Assembly (NCBI GenBank): GCA_964011275.1
Contig: CAXGOB010000083.1
Coordinates: forward strand, 1-20,206
DNA: 20,206 nucleotides
Direction: 5' to 3'
Source of the DNA: UBA7328 sp002471345
GTDB lineage: Bacteria; Bacteroidota; Bacteroidia; Chitinophagales; Saprospiraceae
In this document: piece after piece, positions 7,606 through 14,427 of the stretch
Numbering within the stretch: the stretch's first letter is position 1
Layout: each line of letters begins with the position of its first letter
Notes under the pieces: model-generated
Databases searched by the model: none
Seen by the model: the letters and a program-made list of their open reading frames with translations, nothing else
Told to the model about the DNA's origin: nothing
Position numbers and translations under genes: made by a program

Positions 7606-8221
7606 AAAACATAACCCATATAGAATAGTACAGATGTTTGAAGAAGAAATGGCACTGTACACAGGAGCTAAATATGCAGTCGCAGTCTCAAGTTGTACAG
7701 ATGCATTATTGATGGCCTGTGCATATGAAAAAGTGAAAGAAAAAGAAGTAACCGTACCAAAAAGAACATATATATCAGTACCACAATCAATAGTTCATGC
7801 AGGTGGAAAGCCGGTTTTTGAAGATATAGATTGGAAAGGAGTTTATCAACTAAAACCGTTTCCAATATATGACTCAGCTAAAAGGCTTACTTCTAATATG
7901 TATATTCCTGGAACTCACATGTGTTTGTCTTTTCATTTAAAAAAGCCATTGTGTATTGGGAAGGGTGGAATGATAATCACAGATAAAAAAGAAGCATATG
8001 ATTGGTTTATAAAAGCAAGATATGAAGGTAGAAATTTTGAAGATGGAGTTTCCTATCAAGAAGACTCTATAGACATTATGGGGTGGAATATGTATATGTC
8101 TCCAGAACAAGCTGCACGGGGATTATGGTTATTGCAACACTATCCTGTACATGCAGAAGATCAAATAGAAGATCCAGACTATAGAGATATAACTACATTT
8201 CCATTATTTAAAAAAAGGTGA
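7595..8221 (+). CDS. Miniature DegT/DnrJ/EryC1-type PLP aminotransferase
   Basis: A 208-residue relative of sugar aminotransferases of the DegT/DnrJ/EryC1/StrS family, which are normally 360-400 residues. The N-terminal block PYRIVQMFEEEMALYTGAKY leads into AVSSCTDALLMA (30-41), the PLP-phosphate-binding loop. The PLP-ring Asp is probably D93 in YDSAKR. The Schiff-base lysine is K117 within SFHLKKPLCIGKGG (112-125), where family members have SF-x3-K-x5-(E/D)GG. The family's long middle segment is collapsed to a few residues, and the C-terminal small domain is absent except for a short tail. I recall similar short DegT proteins in marine T4-like phages, so this is more likely a real compact family than a decayed gene. 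AGGAG at 7581-7585 precedes the start. It overlaps the kinase by 11 bases. Confidence 0.75.
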   Translation: MPIKKHNPYRIVQMFEEEMALYTGAKYAVAVSSCTDALLMACAYEKVKEKEVTVPKRTYISVPQSIVHAGGKPVFEDIDWKGVYQLKPFPIYDSAKRLTSNMYIPGTHMCLSFHLKKPLCIGKGGMIITDKKEAYDWFIKARYEGRNFEDGVSYQEDSIDIMGWNMYMSPEQAARGLWLLQHYPVHAEDQIEDPDYRDITTFPLFKKR

Positions 8222-8225
8222 ATAG

Positions 8226-8714
8226 ATGAACTTAGATAAATTAAAAACACATATTGACAATATGAAGCCGGCTGTACCTATGCTAGAATACTATGTCCAT
8301 AAATATAATGATATCATCATACTGGGCAATGGTGGTTCAAATGCAGTCGCATCTCATATCTCACAAGACTATACAAAAAAATTAGGCAAAAGAGCAATGA
8401 CATTTTCTGATAGCTCCAGGCTTACATGTTATATCAACGATTATGGAATGGCTAATGCATATTCACAGTTTATCAAGGAATTTGCAACTGACCAAACATT
8501 GATAATATTAATATCATCATCAGGCAATTCTGATAATATAGTTAATGCTGCCAAAGTATCGAAACAAATAGGGTGCGCAACAATAACACTATCAGGATTT
8601 AAAAAAGAAAACAAACTTAACCAAATAGAATCAGAATTCAATTATTGGGTAGATTCAGAAGATTATGGTGAAGTTGAATTATCTCACGAAATATTTTTAC
8701 ATAGCGTATGTTAA
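8226..8714 (+). CDS. gmhA: SIS-domain sugar isomerase, phosphoheptose isomerase-like
   Basis: A SIS-domain protein of 162 residues resembling GmhA, which converts D-sedoheptulose 7-phosphate to D-glycero-D-manno-heptose 7-phosphate. ILGNGGSNAVASHISQDYTK (32-51) is the first phosphate-binding loop, and ISSSGNSDNIVNAAK (96-110) is the SIS Ser/Thr loop that grips the sugar phosphate. The C-terminal helix VELSHEIFLHSVC (150-162) keeps acidic and His residues at the positions where GmhA has its active-site Gln/Glu and His. It is about 30 residues shorter than the E. coli enzyme. It follows the mini-DegT gene by four bases, with AGGTGA at 8216-8221 as ribosome-binding site, and overlaps the HAD gene by seven. 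Its product is the expected substrate of the HddA-like kinase at 6688. Confidence 0.82.
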   Translation: MNLDKLKTHIDNMKPAVPMLEYYVHKYNDIIILGNGGSNAVASHISQDYTKKLGKRAMTFSDSSRLTCYINDYGMANAYSQFIKEFATDQTLIILISSSGNSDNIVNAAKVSKQIGCATITLSGFKKENKLNQIESEFNYWVDSEDYGEVELSHEIFLHSVC

Positions 8715-9001
8715 TAAGAGTAGACATAGATAATACAATTTGTATTACAAAAGGCAGTGATTACAGAAACTGCATACCAATTAAAACAGCAATTGATAAA
8801 ATCAATAAGCTTTTTGATGAAGGCCATACAATAATTTATTGGACCGCAAGAGGAAGTGGTTCAGGTATCGAATGGACTAACCACACCGAAAAGCAGCTGG
8901 ATTTATGGGGCTGTAAACGTCATGGTTTAATTTGTGGTAAAGAAAAAGGTTCATTTGATCTAATTGTCGATGACAAGGCAAGAAGAATAGATGAAATATA
9001 G
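8708..9001 (+). CDS. Mini HAD-superfamily phosphatase
   Basis: A 97-residue HAD-fold protein with all four motifs: VDIDNT with nucleophile D6 and acid/base D8, the motif II threonine in YWTARGS (T46), a lysine in CGKEKGS (K78 or K80), and the motif IV acidic pair VDDK (D88, D89). There is no cap domain, so it should accept a phosphorylated sugar or protein rather than a small nucleotide. Similar short HAD proteins are found in capsule and LPS gene clusters, where they are annotated as capsule-biosynthesis phosphatases. Given the isomerase overlapping it upstream and the HddA-like kinase nearby, a plausible role is GmhB-like removal of the 7-phosphate from heptose-1,7-bisphosphate. That is an inference from context only. 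Confidence 0.75.
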   Translation: MLIRVDIDNTICITKGSDYRNCIPIKTAIDKINKLFDEGHTIIYWTARGSGSGIEWTNHTEKQLDLWGCKRHGLICGKEKGSFDLIVDDKARRIDEI

Positions 9002-9023
9002 ATAAAAAATTTAAGGTAATATA

Positions 9024-9983
9024 ATGAAAAAAGTAGTTTGGTTACTTAGAGAAAATGGCGAAAATGGTAGAAACGAACATTCTCCTGCAATAAACTGGTG
9101 GTATGGAGCTCTAGAGGCTCTAGGTTACGACGTAGTCTATAAGTTTTTTCCAGATTATGGTTACGGCCTCAATGATTTTGACATAGACGAGTTTTATAAC
9201 GATTGCAAGGCACATGGAGCAGATATAATATTACATGTTGCATATGAAAAAGTTCACTCTGAATTGTCAAAACTTAGAGACTTTGCTAAGGTGTATGTTA
9301 TACAGTCTGACGACGATTGGAGATTTGATTTTGCAAAAGAATGGGACCCGTTTGTTGATGCAAATATAGGACACGCAGGTGATGTAGAAAGATATAAAAA
9401 AGCCGGCATACCAGAAGAAAAATTTATATTCACTCGATGGGGATTCAATCCGACAACAATGCAACATCCGAGATCAGAAAAGAATGTCTTATTAAGTCAT
9501 GCAGGTGGTTTACATGCAGATAGAATGCAGTTGTTGAATGAATTTGGAAGTAAAGGAATTAAGCCACAGGTAGCAACAAACTGCTTTTATACTGAAATAA
9601 AGCAGTTGTGGGGTAGGTCCAAATATTCTTTATGTTTTACTAAAAATTCTGTTTTAAGTGAAACTCAGGTAAAAGGGAGAGTTTCAGAAATACCTTACTT
9701 TTCTGTATTGGTATCTCAGCACTTTAAAGGCATAGAAGATTATTATGAGCCAGATAAAGAATTTATACTGTTTGAGACTGTTGGTGAAGCAGTTGAGAAG
9801 ATAAAGTATTATGAAGACAACCCTTCTGAATACTTAAAAATATATGAAGCTGGAAAAAAAAGATTGCTTTCTACAGGAACATGTTATCATAGATGGAATG
9901 ATATTATGCACAGGATAGACCCTGATTTTAAAAAGTTTGATGTTTCACGAATATTAAAAGATAATCATGGGATAGAAATATGA
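9024..9983 (+). CDS. GT-B glycosyltransferase, CgeB-like
   Basis: A 319-residue protein with the layout of CgeB/glycosyl transferases group 1 (GT-B). The N-terminal half (VVWLLRENGENGRNEHSPAI; HADIILHVAYEKVH-like strand and helix near 69-81; YVIQSDDDWRF near 90-100) forms the acceptor domain. The C-terminal half has the donor signature VKGRVSEIPYFSVLVSQHFKG (about 216-236). It is followed by FETVGEAVEKIKYYEDNPSEY and AGKKRLLSTGTCYHRW, matching the CgeB-type ending R-x-x-E-x-x-A-x-G ... ht-x-x-R. A catalytic E-x7-E is not as evident as in the first two GTs. AAGGT at 9013-9017 precedes the start by six bases. It overlaps the next gene by four bases, placing it in the colitose block. Confidence 0.75.
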   Translation: MKKVVWLLRENGENGRNEHSPAINWWYGALEALGYDVVYKFFPDYGYGLNDFDIDEFYNDCKAHGADIILHVAYEKVHSELSKLRDFAKVYVIQSDDDWRFDFAKEWDPFVDANIGHAGDVERYKKAGIPEEKFIFTRWGFNPTTMQHPRSEKNVLLSHAGGLHADRMQLLNEFGSKGIKPQVATNCFYTEIKQLWGRSKYSLCFTKNSVLSETQVKGRVSEIPYFSVLVSQHFKGIEDYYEPDKEFILFETVGEAVEKIKYYEDNPSEYLKIYEAGKKRLLSTGTCYHRWNDIMHRIDPDFKKFDVSRILKDNHGIEI

Positions 9984-10876
9984 TACATTCAGAGAAAATA
10001 TTAGTAACAGGTGGGACTGGATTGGTTGGAAAACATTTGCAGGAACTGTTACCAAATGCTACATATGTTGGAAGCAACATTGATTTAAGAGATTGGATAA
10101 ATGTAGATGCATTATTTGCAAAGCTACAGCCAACCCGAGTAATCCATCTTGCGGCTAAGGTAGGAGGAATAATTGATAATGTTAATAGCCCAGCAGAATT
10201 TTATGAAGATAATGTTTTGATGAACACCAATCTATTAAAAGCTTCTAAAAAATACAATGTTGCCAGATTTACAGGTATGTTGAGTACATGTATTTATCCT
10301 AACATTGTAGAAAATTATCCAATGACTGAGGAAGACCTATTTGCAGGACCTCCACCACCAACAAATTTTAGCTATGCTTTTGCTAAAAGGTGTTTAGCGG
10401 TTCAAGTAGATGCTTATAATAAACAATTTAAAACCAAATATAATTATTTAATTCCTTGTAACTTATATGGTGATTACGATAATTTGTATGATGAAAGTAA
10501 AATGCATTTTATAACAGCATTACTCAATAAGATCAAAAATGCTAAAGATAATAAATTAAACTTATTAGGAACAGGCAAACCTCTAAGACAGTTTATGTAT
10601 GCTGGAGATTTAGCTAAGATAATTAAAGAAGTAATAGATAAAGACATTACAGAAAGTTTTAACGTAGCACCAAACTTTAATTACTCCATCGATGAAATGG
10701 CTAAAGCTGCTTTAGAAGTTACAGGAAATGACTATGAAATCATTTATGACCGACCAGAATTAGATGGACAGTATAGAAAAGATGTAAGCAATAAAAAGCT
10801 GTTAGGAATATTTCCAGACTTTAAATTTACACAATTAAAAACAGGGTTAAAACAAGTTTATGATAAAATTAGTTAG
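9980..10876 (+). CDS. fcl: GDP-L-fucose / GDP-L-colitose synthase family SDR (Fcl/ColC)
   Basis: An SDR of 298 residues whose closest family is GDP-L-fucose synthase, a bifunctional 3,5-epimerase/4-reductase acting on GDP-4-keto-6-deoxymannose. Visible motifs are the NADP-binding VTGGTGLVG (9-17), the family-diagnostic AAKVGGIIDN (58-67), catalytic Ser and Cys in LSTCIYP (S102, C104), Y132-AFA-K136, and NLYGDYDN (161-168). The epimerase His lies in KMHFITALL (H176). All known Fcl catalytic residues are therefore kept. The next gene is a ColD-type 3-dehydratase, which removes the 3-OH from the same intermediate. The true substrate may therefore be GDP-4-keto-3,6-dideoxymannose, making this ColC (GDP-L-colitose synthase). 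ColC and Fcl are homologous and cannot be told apart by these motifs. It overlaps both neighbours. Confidence 0.85.
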   Translation: MIHSEKILVTGGTGLVGKHLQELLPNATYVGSNIDLRDWINVDALFAKLQPTRVIHLAAKVGGIIDNVNSPAEFYEDNVLMNTNLLKASKKYNVARFTGMLSTCIYPNIVENYPMTEEDLFAGPPPPTNFSYAFAKRCLAVQVDAYNKQFKTKYNYLIPCNLYGDYDNLYDESKMHFITALLNKIKNAKDNKLNLLGTGKPLRQFMYAGDLAKIIKEVIDKDITESFNVAPNFNYSIDEMAKAALEVTGNDYEIIYDRPELDGQYRKDVSNKKLLGIFPDFKFTQLKTGLKQVYDKIS

Positions 10877-12014
10877 TGACACAATAGACAAAAGAGATAT
10901 ATCGTCCTTAGTTGAGTGGTTATCTCAAGATGAAATTCCTAGATTGACCAAAGGAATGTTGACCGTTGAGTTAGAAAATAAATGGGCTAAAAAAATAGGA
11001 ACAAAATATTCTGTGTTTGTCAATTCAGGATCTTCTTCTATTTTATTGACTTTAGCGGCTCTAAAATATTCAGACAAATTAAGAAACAATAAAATCATAG
11101 TACCTGCATTAAGCTGGGCTACTGATGTCAGTTCACCTATGTTGTTAGGATATGAAACTTATATGTGTGATTGTAATTTGGAAAACTTATCATGTGACCT
11201 AGACCATTTAGAGAAACTGTTTAAAGAACACAGCCCTTCTACCTTTATTTTAGTTTCACCTCTAGGTCTAGTTCCTGATATGGATAGGGTAGTAAAGCTT
11301 TGTGACAAGTATGACGTGTTGTTATTAGAAGATGTATGTGAAAGTATGGGATCTAAATGTCAAAACAAATATTTAGGGAGTTTTGGGTTAGCATCTTTTT
11401 ACTCAATGTATTTTGGCCACCACCTTTCCACAATAGAAGGAGGCTTTATCAACACCGATGATGAAGATTTATATCACTTACTATTAATGATCAGAAGTCA
11501 TGGGTGGGACAGGGATTTGCCTAAAGATAAACAAAAAGAATTAAGAGACAAGTATGAATGTACAGAATTTAATTCATTGTATAATTTTTATGTACCAGGA
11601 ATGAATGTGAGATCAACCGATTTGCAAGCATTCATAGGCTTAAAGGCTATAAATAAATTGGATGATTACTCTAAAAGACGTAGGATTAATTTTAAAAAGT
11701 ATATAAATTTAATAAAAAATAATGAATTAAGGCTTAAAGAAGAAGAAAATGATTTTGTTTCTAGTTTTGCTATTCCTATATTGCACCTCAAGCGAGATGA
11801 TATCATTAAAGAATTGCAAGACAACAATATCGAAGTTAGACCTTTGATAGCTGGCAACATGGCCAATAAACCGATGTGGTATAATGAAAATGAAATACCA
11901 TCATTACCAAATTGTGAATCTTTAGATATGTCAGGGTTTTACATTCCTAATCACCAAGATTTAACACATGATGAAATATTACTAATAACTAATATAATTA
12001 ATAAATATGAATAA
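10860..12014 (+). CDS. colD: Lysine-less PLP 3-dehydratase, ColD-like
   Basis: A 384-residue DegT-fold PLP enzyme resembling ColD, GDP-4-keto-6-deoxy-D-mannose 3-dehydratase, which uses PLP and glutamate to remove the C3 hydroxyl in colitose biosynthesis. NSGSSSILLTLAAL (55-68) is the PLP-phosphate loop, and LEDVCESMGS (156-165) holds the PLP-ring Asp D158. The decisive segment is YFGHHLSTIEGGFI (184-197): a His-His pair (187-188) stands where aminotransferases have the Schiff-base lysine. A histidine here is the published hallmark of ColD. SHGWDRDL (213-220) and the SFAIPI block near 304 also fit. Length matches ColD (about 388) and is well short of the iron-sulfur E1/RfbH type (about 437). 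It overlaps the synthase by 17 bases and gmd by 8. A perosamine-type aminotransferase is disfavoured by the missing lysine. Confidence 0.88.
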   Translation: MIKLVSDTIDKRDISSLVEWLSQDEIPRLTKGMLTVELENKWAKKIGTKYSVFVNSGSSSILLTLAALKYSDKLRNNKIIVPALSWATDVSSPMLLGYETYMCDCNLENLSCDLDHLEKLFKEHSPSTFILVSPLGLVPDMDRVVKLCDKYDVLLLEDVCESMGSKCQNKYLGSFGLASFYSMYFGHHLSTIEGGFINTDDEDLYHLLLMIRSHGWDRDLPKDKQKELRDKYECTEFNSLYNFYVPGMNVRSTDLQAFIGLKAINKLDDYSKRRRINFKKYINLIKNNELRLKEEENDFVSSFAIPILHLKRDDIIKELQDNNIEVRPLIAGNMANKPMWYNENEIPSLPNCESLDMSGFYIPNHQDLTHDEILLITNIINKYE

Positions 12015-12972
12015 GACTGCATTAATAACGGGGATTAACGGACAGGATGGATCTTACTTGGCTGAATTCCTATTGGAAAAGGGGTATGAAGTATGGGGTA
12101 CGGCTAAGCGTAATTCCGTGGCTGAAAATCAAACATCTCGATTAAACAATATCTTTAAGGACATAAAATTAGAATATGCTGATTTGAATGATTTAGCATC
12201 TTTGATTAGAGTAATACAGTTAGCTAAACCAGATGAGATCTACAATCTAGCTGCACAGTCTCATGTAAGAATAAGTTTTGATCAACCTATCTATACTGCT
12301 CAGACAACAGGAATAGGGACTCTCAATTTATTGGAAGCTATTAGACTCACTGATAGATCTGTTAAAATGTATCAAGCATCTTCTTCCGAGATGTTTGGCA
12401 ATTCAATAGACGAAGACGGTTTTCAGAGAGAAACAACTCCTCTAAATCCAGTGTCTCCTTATGGTTGTGCCAAAGTGTTTTCTTATAATATATGTAGGAA
12501 TTATCGAAATGCTTATAACTTGTTTGTATCTAATGGTATTCTGTTTAATCATGAATCCCCAAGAAGAGGTACTAATTTTGTAACTAATAAAGTAGTTAAG
12601 ACTGCCGTTGAGATTAAAAAAGGCTTAAGAGATAATCTCTCATTAGGTAACTTGGATGCTACTAGAGATTGGGGCCATGCCAAAGATTATGTTAAAGCAA
12701 TGTGGTTAATGTTACAGCAAGATGAGCCTGGTGATTATGTTTGCGCAACTGGAGTTTCACATAGTGTAAAAGATTTATGTAAATATGTATTTAGCAAGTT
12801 AGATTTAAATTATGAAGATCATGTTACTGTAAACCATAAGTTTCTTAGAGCAGAAGAATTAAGAGATTTAAAAGGTGACTCAAGTCGGTTAAGAAAATTA
12901 GGGTGGGAACCTGAATACAATTTTAAATCTCTATTAGATGATATGATTGACTATTGGATGAATGTGCTATAA
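12007..12972 (+). CDS. gmd: GDP-mannose 4,6-dehydratase
   Basis: Gmd converts GDP-D-mannose to GDP-4-keto-6-deoxy-D-mannose, the entry step to GDP-fucose, -colitose, -rhamnose and -perosamine. Diagnostic features are the NADP-binding TGINGQDGSYLAEFLLEKGY (8-27), YNLAAQSHV (79-87), the catalytic block ASSSEMFG (124-131), Y152-GCA-K156, and FNHESPRRG near 181-189. LGNLDATRDWGHAKDYV near 212-228 is the substrate and dimer loop. At 321 residues it is somewhat shorter than bacterial Gmd (about 345-373). It directly follows the ColD-like gene with an 8-base overlap, and its product is that enzyme's substrate. GDP-mannose itself must come from the host, as no manB/manC-type gene is here. It is the last gene before promoter-like copy 2. 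Confidence 0.95.
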   Translation: MNKTALITGINGQDGSYLAEFLLEKGYEVWGTAKRNSVAENQTSRLNNIFKDIKLEYADLNDLASLIRVIQLAKPDEIYNLAAQSHVRISFDQPIYTAQTTGIGTLNLLEAIRLTDRSVKMYQASSSEMFGNSIDEDGFQRETTPLNPVSPYGCAKVFSYNICRNYRNAYNLFVSNGILFNHESPRRGTNFVTNKVVKTAVEIKKGLRDNLSLGNLDATRDWGHAKDYVKAMWLMLQQDEPGDYVCATGVSHSVKDLCKYVFSKLDLNYEDHVTVNHKFLRAEELRDLKGDSSRLRKLGWEPEYNFKSLLDDMIDYWMNVL

Positions 12973-12998
12973 TAAAAGTTTTTTAAAAATAACCTTCA

Positions 12999-13037
12999 AA
13001 AAATTTCTCTATGTCGGAAATTATGCTTATATTAGTA
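12999..13037 (+). promoter_or_regulatory. Promoter-like repeat, copy 2
   Basis: Second copy of the 39-bp element: AAAAATTTCTCTATGTC (12999-13015), a 12-base spacer, TATATTAGTA (13028-13037). The spacer sequence differs from copies 1 and 3 after its first six bases, while both flanking blocks are identical to copy 1. Predicted transcription start is near 13040, giving a leader of about 28 bases to the ATG at 13068. The leader is A-rich, without a Shine-Dalgarno sequence, and ends in AAACGTT immediately before the ATG. It lies in the longest gene-free stretch of the window (12973-13067), where I see no convincing terminator hairpin. Confidence 0.7.
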
Positions 13038-13067
13038 GTATACTAATAAAAACAATAAACAAACGTT

Positions 13068-13370
13068 ATGATGAACTTTAAAAAATTCCAGGCAATGTTG
13101 GCTAAAAAAGCCGAAACAAGATTCACAATCAAAGGTATCAATGAATACAGAAAAGATGAAAAAGGTGAATACGGCATGAACCCAAAAATATTTAAAACTT
13201 ATTATTCAGAAACATTTAATAAAATCGATTTGATTTATGAAGACAATGTTTTTGGTAGATATATGAATATCGAAAAAGTCGGTCCTACAACTGTTACATT
13301 TTCTATGTATGACATATTAGGTGGAAGAACAGCAAGAAGAATAAAGTTAAATCAAATAAAAATAAAATAA
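13068..13370 (+). CDS. Small basic hypothetical protein
   Basis: A 100-residue, lysine-rich soluble protein and the first gene behind promoter-like copy 2. It starts ATGATG; either the first Met (13068) or the second (13071) could be used, and the AAACGTT leader abuts the first. The N-terminal 30 residues are strongly basic and helical (FKKFQAMLAKKAETRF). The rest (NKIDLIYEDNVFGRYMNIEKV and VTFSMYDILGGRTARRIKL) looks like a small beta-rich domain. No family is recognised. A basic tail and small size would suit nucleic-acid binding, but nothing specific shows this. The next ORF begins ten bases downstream. Confidence 0.65.
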   Translation: MMNFKKFQAMLAKKAETRFTIKGINEYRKDEKGEYGMNPKIFKTYYSETFNKIDLIYEDNVFGRYMNIEKVGPTTVTFSMYDILGGRTARRIKLNQIKIK

Positions 13371-13379
13371 ATAGATAAA

Positions 13380-13547
13380 ATGGAAGAAATAGAAAAAAAA
13401 TTGTACGCAATAGCTAATCTTTTGGATATAGTTCAGACTCATTCAAAACCCTTTGAGAAAATGAATAACACAGTATATAAACTAAGGTGTGAAATTGAAG
13501 ACTTGAGAGAAGATGTAGCAGAAGAGTTAAATAATAAAAAACAATAA
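13380..13547 (+). CDS. Short coiled-coil hypothetical protein (55 aa)
   Basis: A 55-residue ORF filling the space between two other small genes: it starts 9 bases after the previous stop and ends one base before the next ATG. It is rich in Glu, Lys and Leu. A predicted long helix with heptad-like hydrophobics (LYAIANLLDIVQT and then TVYKLRCEIEDLREDVAEEL) suggests a short coiled coil. Codon content matches its AT-rich neighbours. There is no recognisable Shine-Dalgarno sequence, only A-rich sequence upstream. Its tight fit into the operon is the main evidence that it is translated. Confidence 0.6.
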   Translation: MEEIEKKLYAIANLLDIVQTHSKPFEKMNNTVYKLRCEIEDLREDVAEELNNKKQ

Positions 13548-13548
13548 A

Positions 13549-13773
13549 ATGTATAAAGTATACGATCACGTAGTCTATGGCCACATGGAGCCAGCTGTAC
13601 CTTTTTCTGTAATATTCGAATCAGAAAATTTAAATGAAGTTAGAGAACATATTGATAAGTTAAATACTGAAAGATATATCTACTTTGTGATAAAGGACAA
13701 TGAAATTATTTTTGATACAACTCAAAAAGTTTACAAAAGAACTGTTTTGAATGAAAAAAAGGAAAATGTATGA
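13549..13773 (+). CDS. Small hypothetical protein
   Basis: A 74-residue protein with alternating beta-type and helical segments (YKVYDHVVY, PFSVIFES, LNEVREHIDKL, YIYFVIKDNEIIF), consistent with a small alpha/beta domain. No family is recognised. It follows the 55-residue ORF by one base and overlaps the methyltransferase by four bases (ATGA), so it is probably translationally coupled to that gene. No catalytic motif is visible. Confidence 0.62.
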   Translation: MYKVYDHVVYGHMEPAVPFSVIFESENLNEVREHIDKLNTERYIYFVIKDNEIIFDTTQKVYKRTVLNEKKENV

Positions 13774-14426
13774 AAAAAGCAGATTTGCTTTATAGAGGAA
13801 ACAATGAGGAACATCATTGGGACGAAAAACATGAGTCTTCGTATGGCCAATTTGGTAAGAAATATGAAGACATTGTTTATGAAAATTGGGAAAATTTATG
13901 GAGAGTAGCAGATCAAGCATGTACAATTGCTTTGGTACTTGAAAATAATGAAGTCATCGACAATAAGTCCATGATTGATATTGGCTGTGCACATGGAGGA
14001 TTGTTATGGTATTTAAAAACCAAACATCTTCCAGAATGGGAATTTACAGGCTGCGACTTTAGTGGAAAAGTAATTGATGAAAATAAAAAAAGATCAGACC
14101 AAATTACTTGGGAACAACGTGATGTTTTATTGAATCCAATAGACAAGAACTACGGAGTTATTAGTTGCTTACAGACCATTGAACATTTCAATGAAGGAAC
14201 CAATTATGAATTTATCGATAATTGCTTGGAACACTGTGAGTATTTAATTTTAGGAACTGTAGATACTGAAGACGATTGTTTTGGGGAACATATTAGTTTT
14301 TATAAACTTGAGACAATGAGACAAAAAGGGTATGAAATTGCATGGGAGGCTAAATTAGAGAAAGTTAATTCTCCAATTCCAGGAGACTTTCACACTATTA
14401 TTTGGATGATTAAAGGTAAGTTATAA
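13770..14426 (+). CDS. Class I SAM-dependent methyltransferase
   Basis: A 218-residue Rossmann-fold methyltransferase. Motif I is MIDIGCAHGG (68-77), the SAM-binding glycine loop. FTGCDFSGKVI (92-102) carries the acidic residue that binds the ribose. YGVISCLQTIEHFNEG near 128-143 is the motif IV region common in UbiE/Methyltransf_11-type enzymes, and FGEHISFYKLETM near 171 is the C-terminal element often seen in sugar or small-molecule methyltransferases. The N-terminal 60 residues are charged and may form an acceptor cap. It sits between small hypotheticals and two glycosyltransferases, so O-methylation of a sugar is plausible. A nucleic-acid or protein target cannot be excluded. It ends one base before the next gene. 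Confidence 0.8.
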   Translation: MKKADLLYRGNNEEHHWDEKHESSYGQFGKKYEDIVYENWENLWRVADQACTIALVLENNEVIDNKSMIDIGCAHGGLLWYLKTKHLPEWEFTGCDFSGKVIDENKKRSDQITWEQRDVLLNPIDKNYGVISCLQTIEHFNEGTNYEFIDNCLEHCEYLILGTVDTEDDCFGEHISFYKLETMRQKGYEIAWEAKLEKVNSPIPGDFHTIIWMIKGKL

Positions 14427-14427
14427 G

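Noticed and set aside
10860..12014. Perosamine synthase or other GDP-sugar aminotransferase
   Set aside because: The Schiff-base lysine position is occupied by His, which removes transaminase chemistry of the ordinary kind and fits ColD-type dehydratases.
12973..13067. Rho-independent terminator or tRNA in the largest intergenic gap
   Set aside because: No GC-rich stem with a U-tract and no cloverleaf pattern was seen; the gap is explained by the promoter-like repeat and leader.
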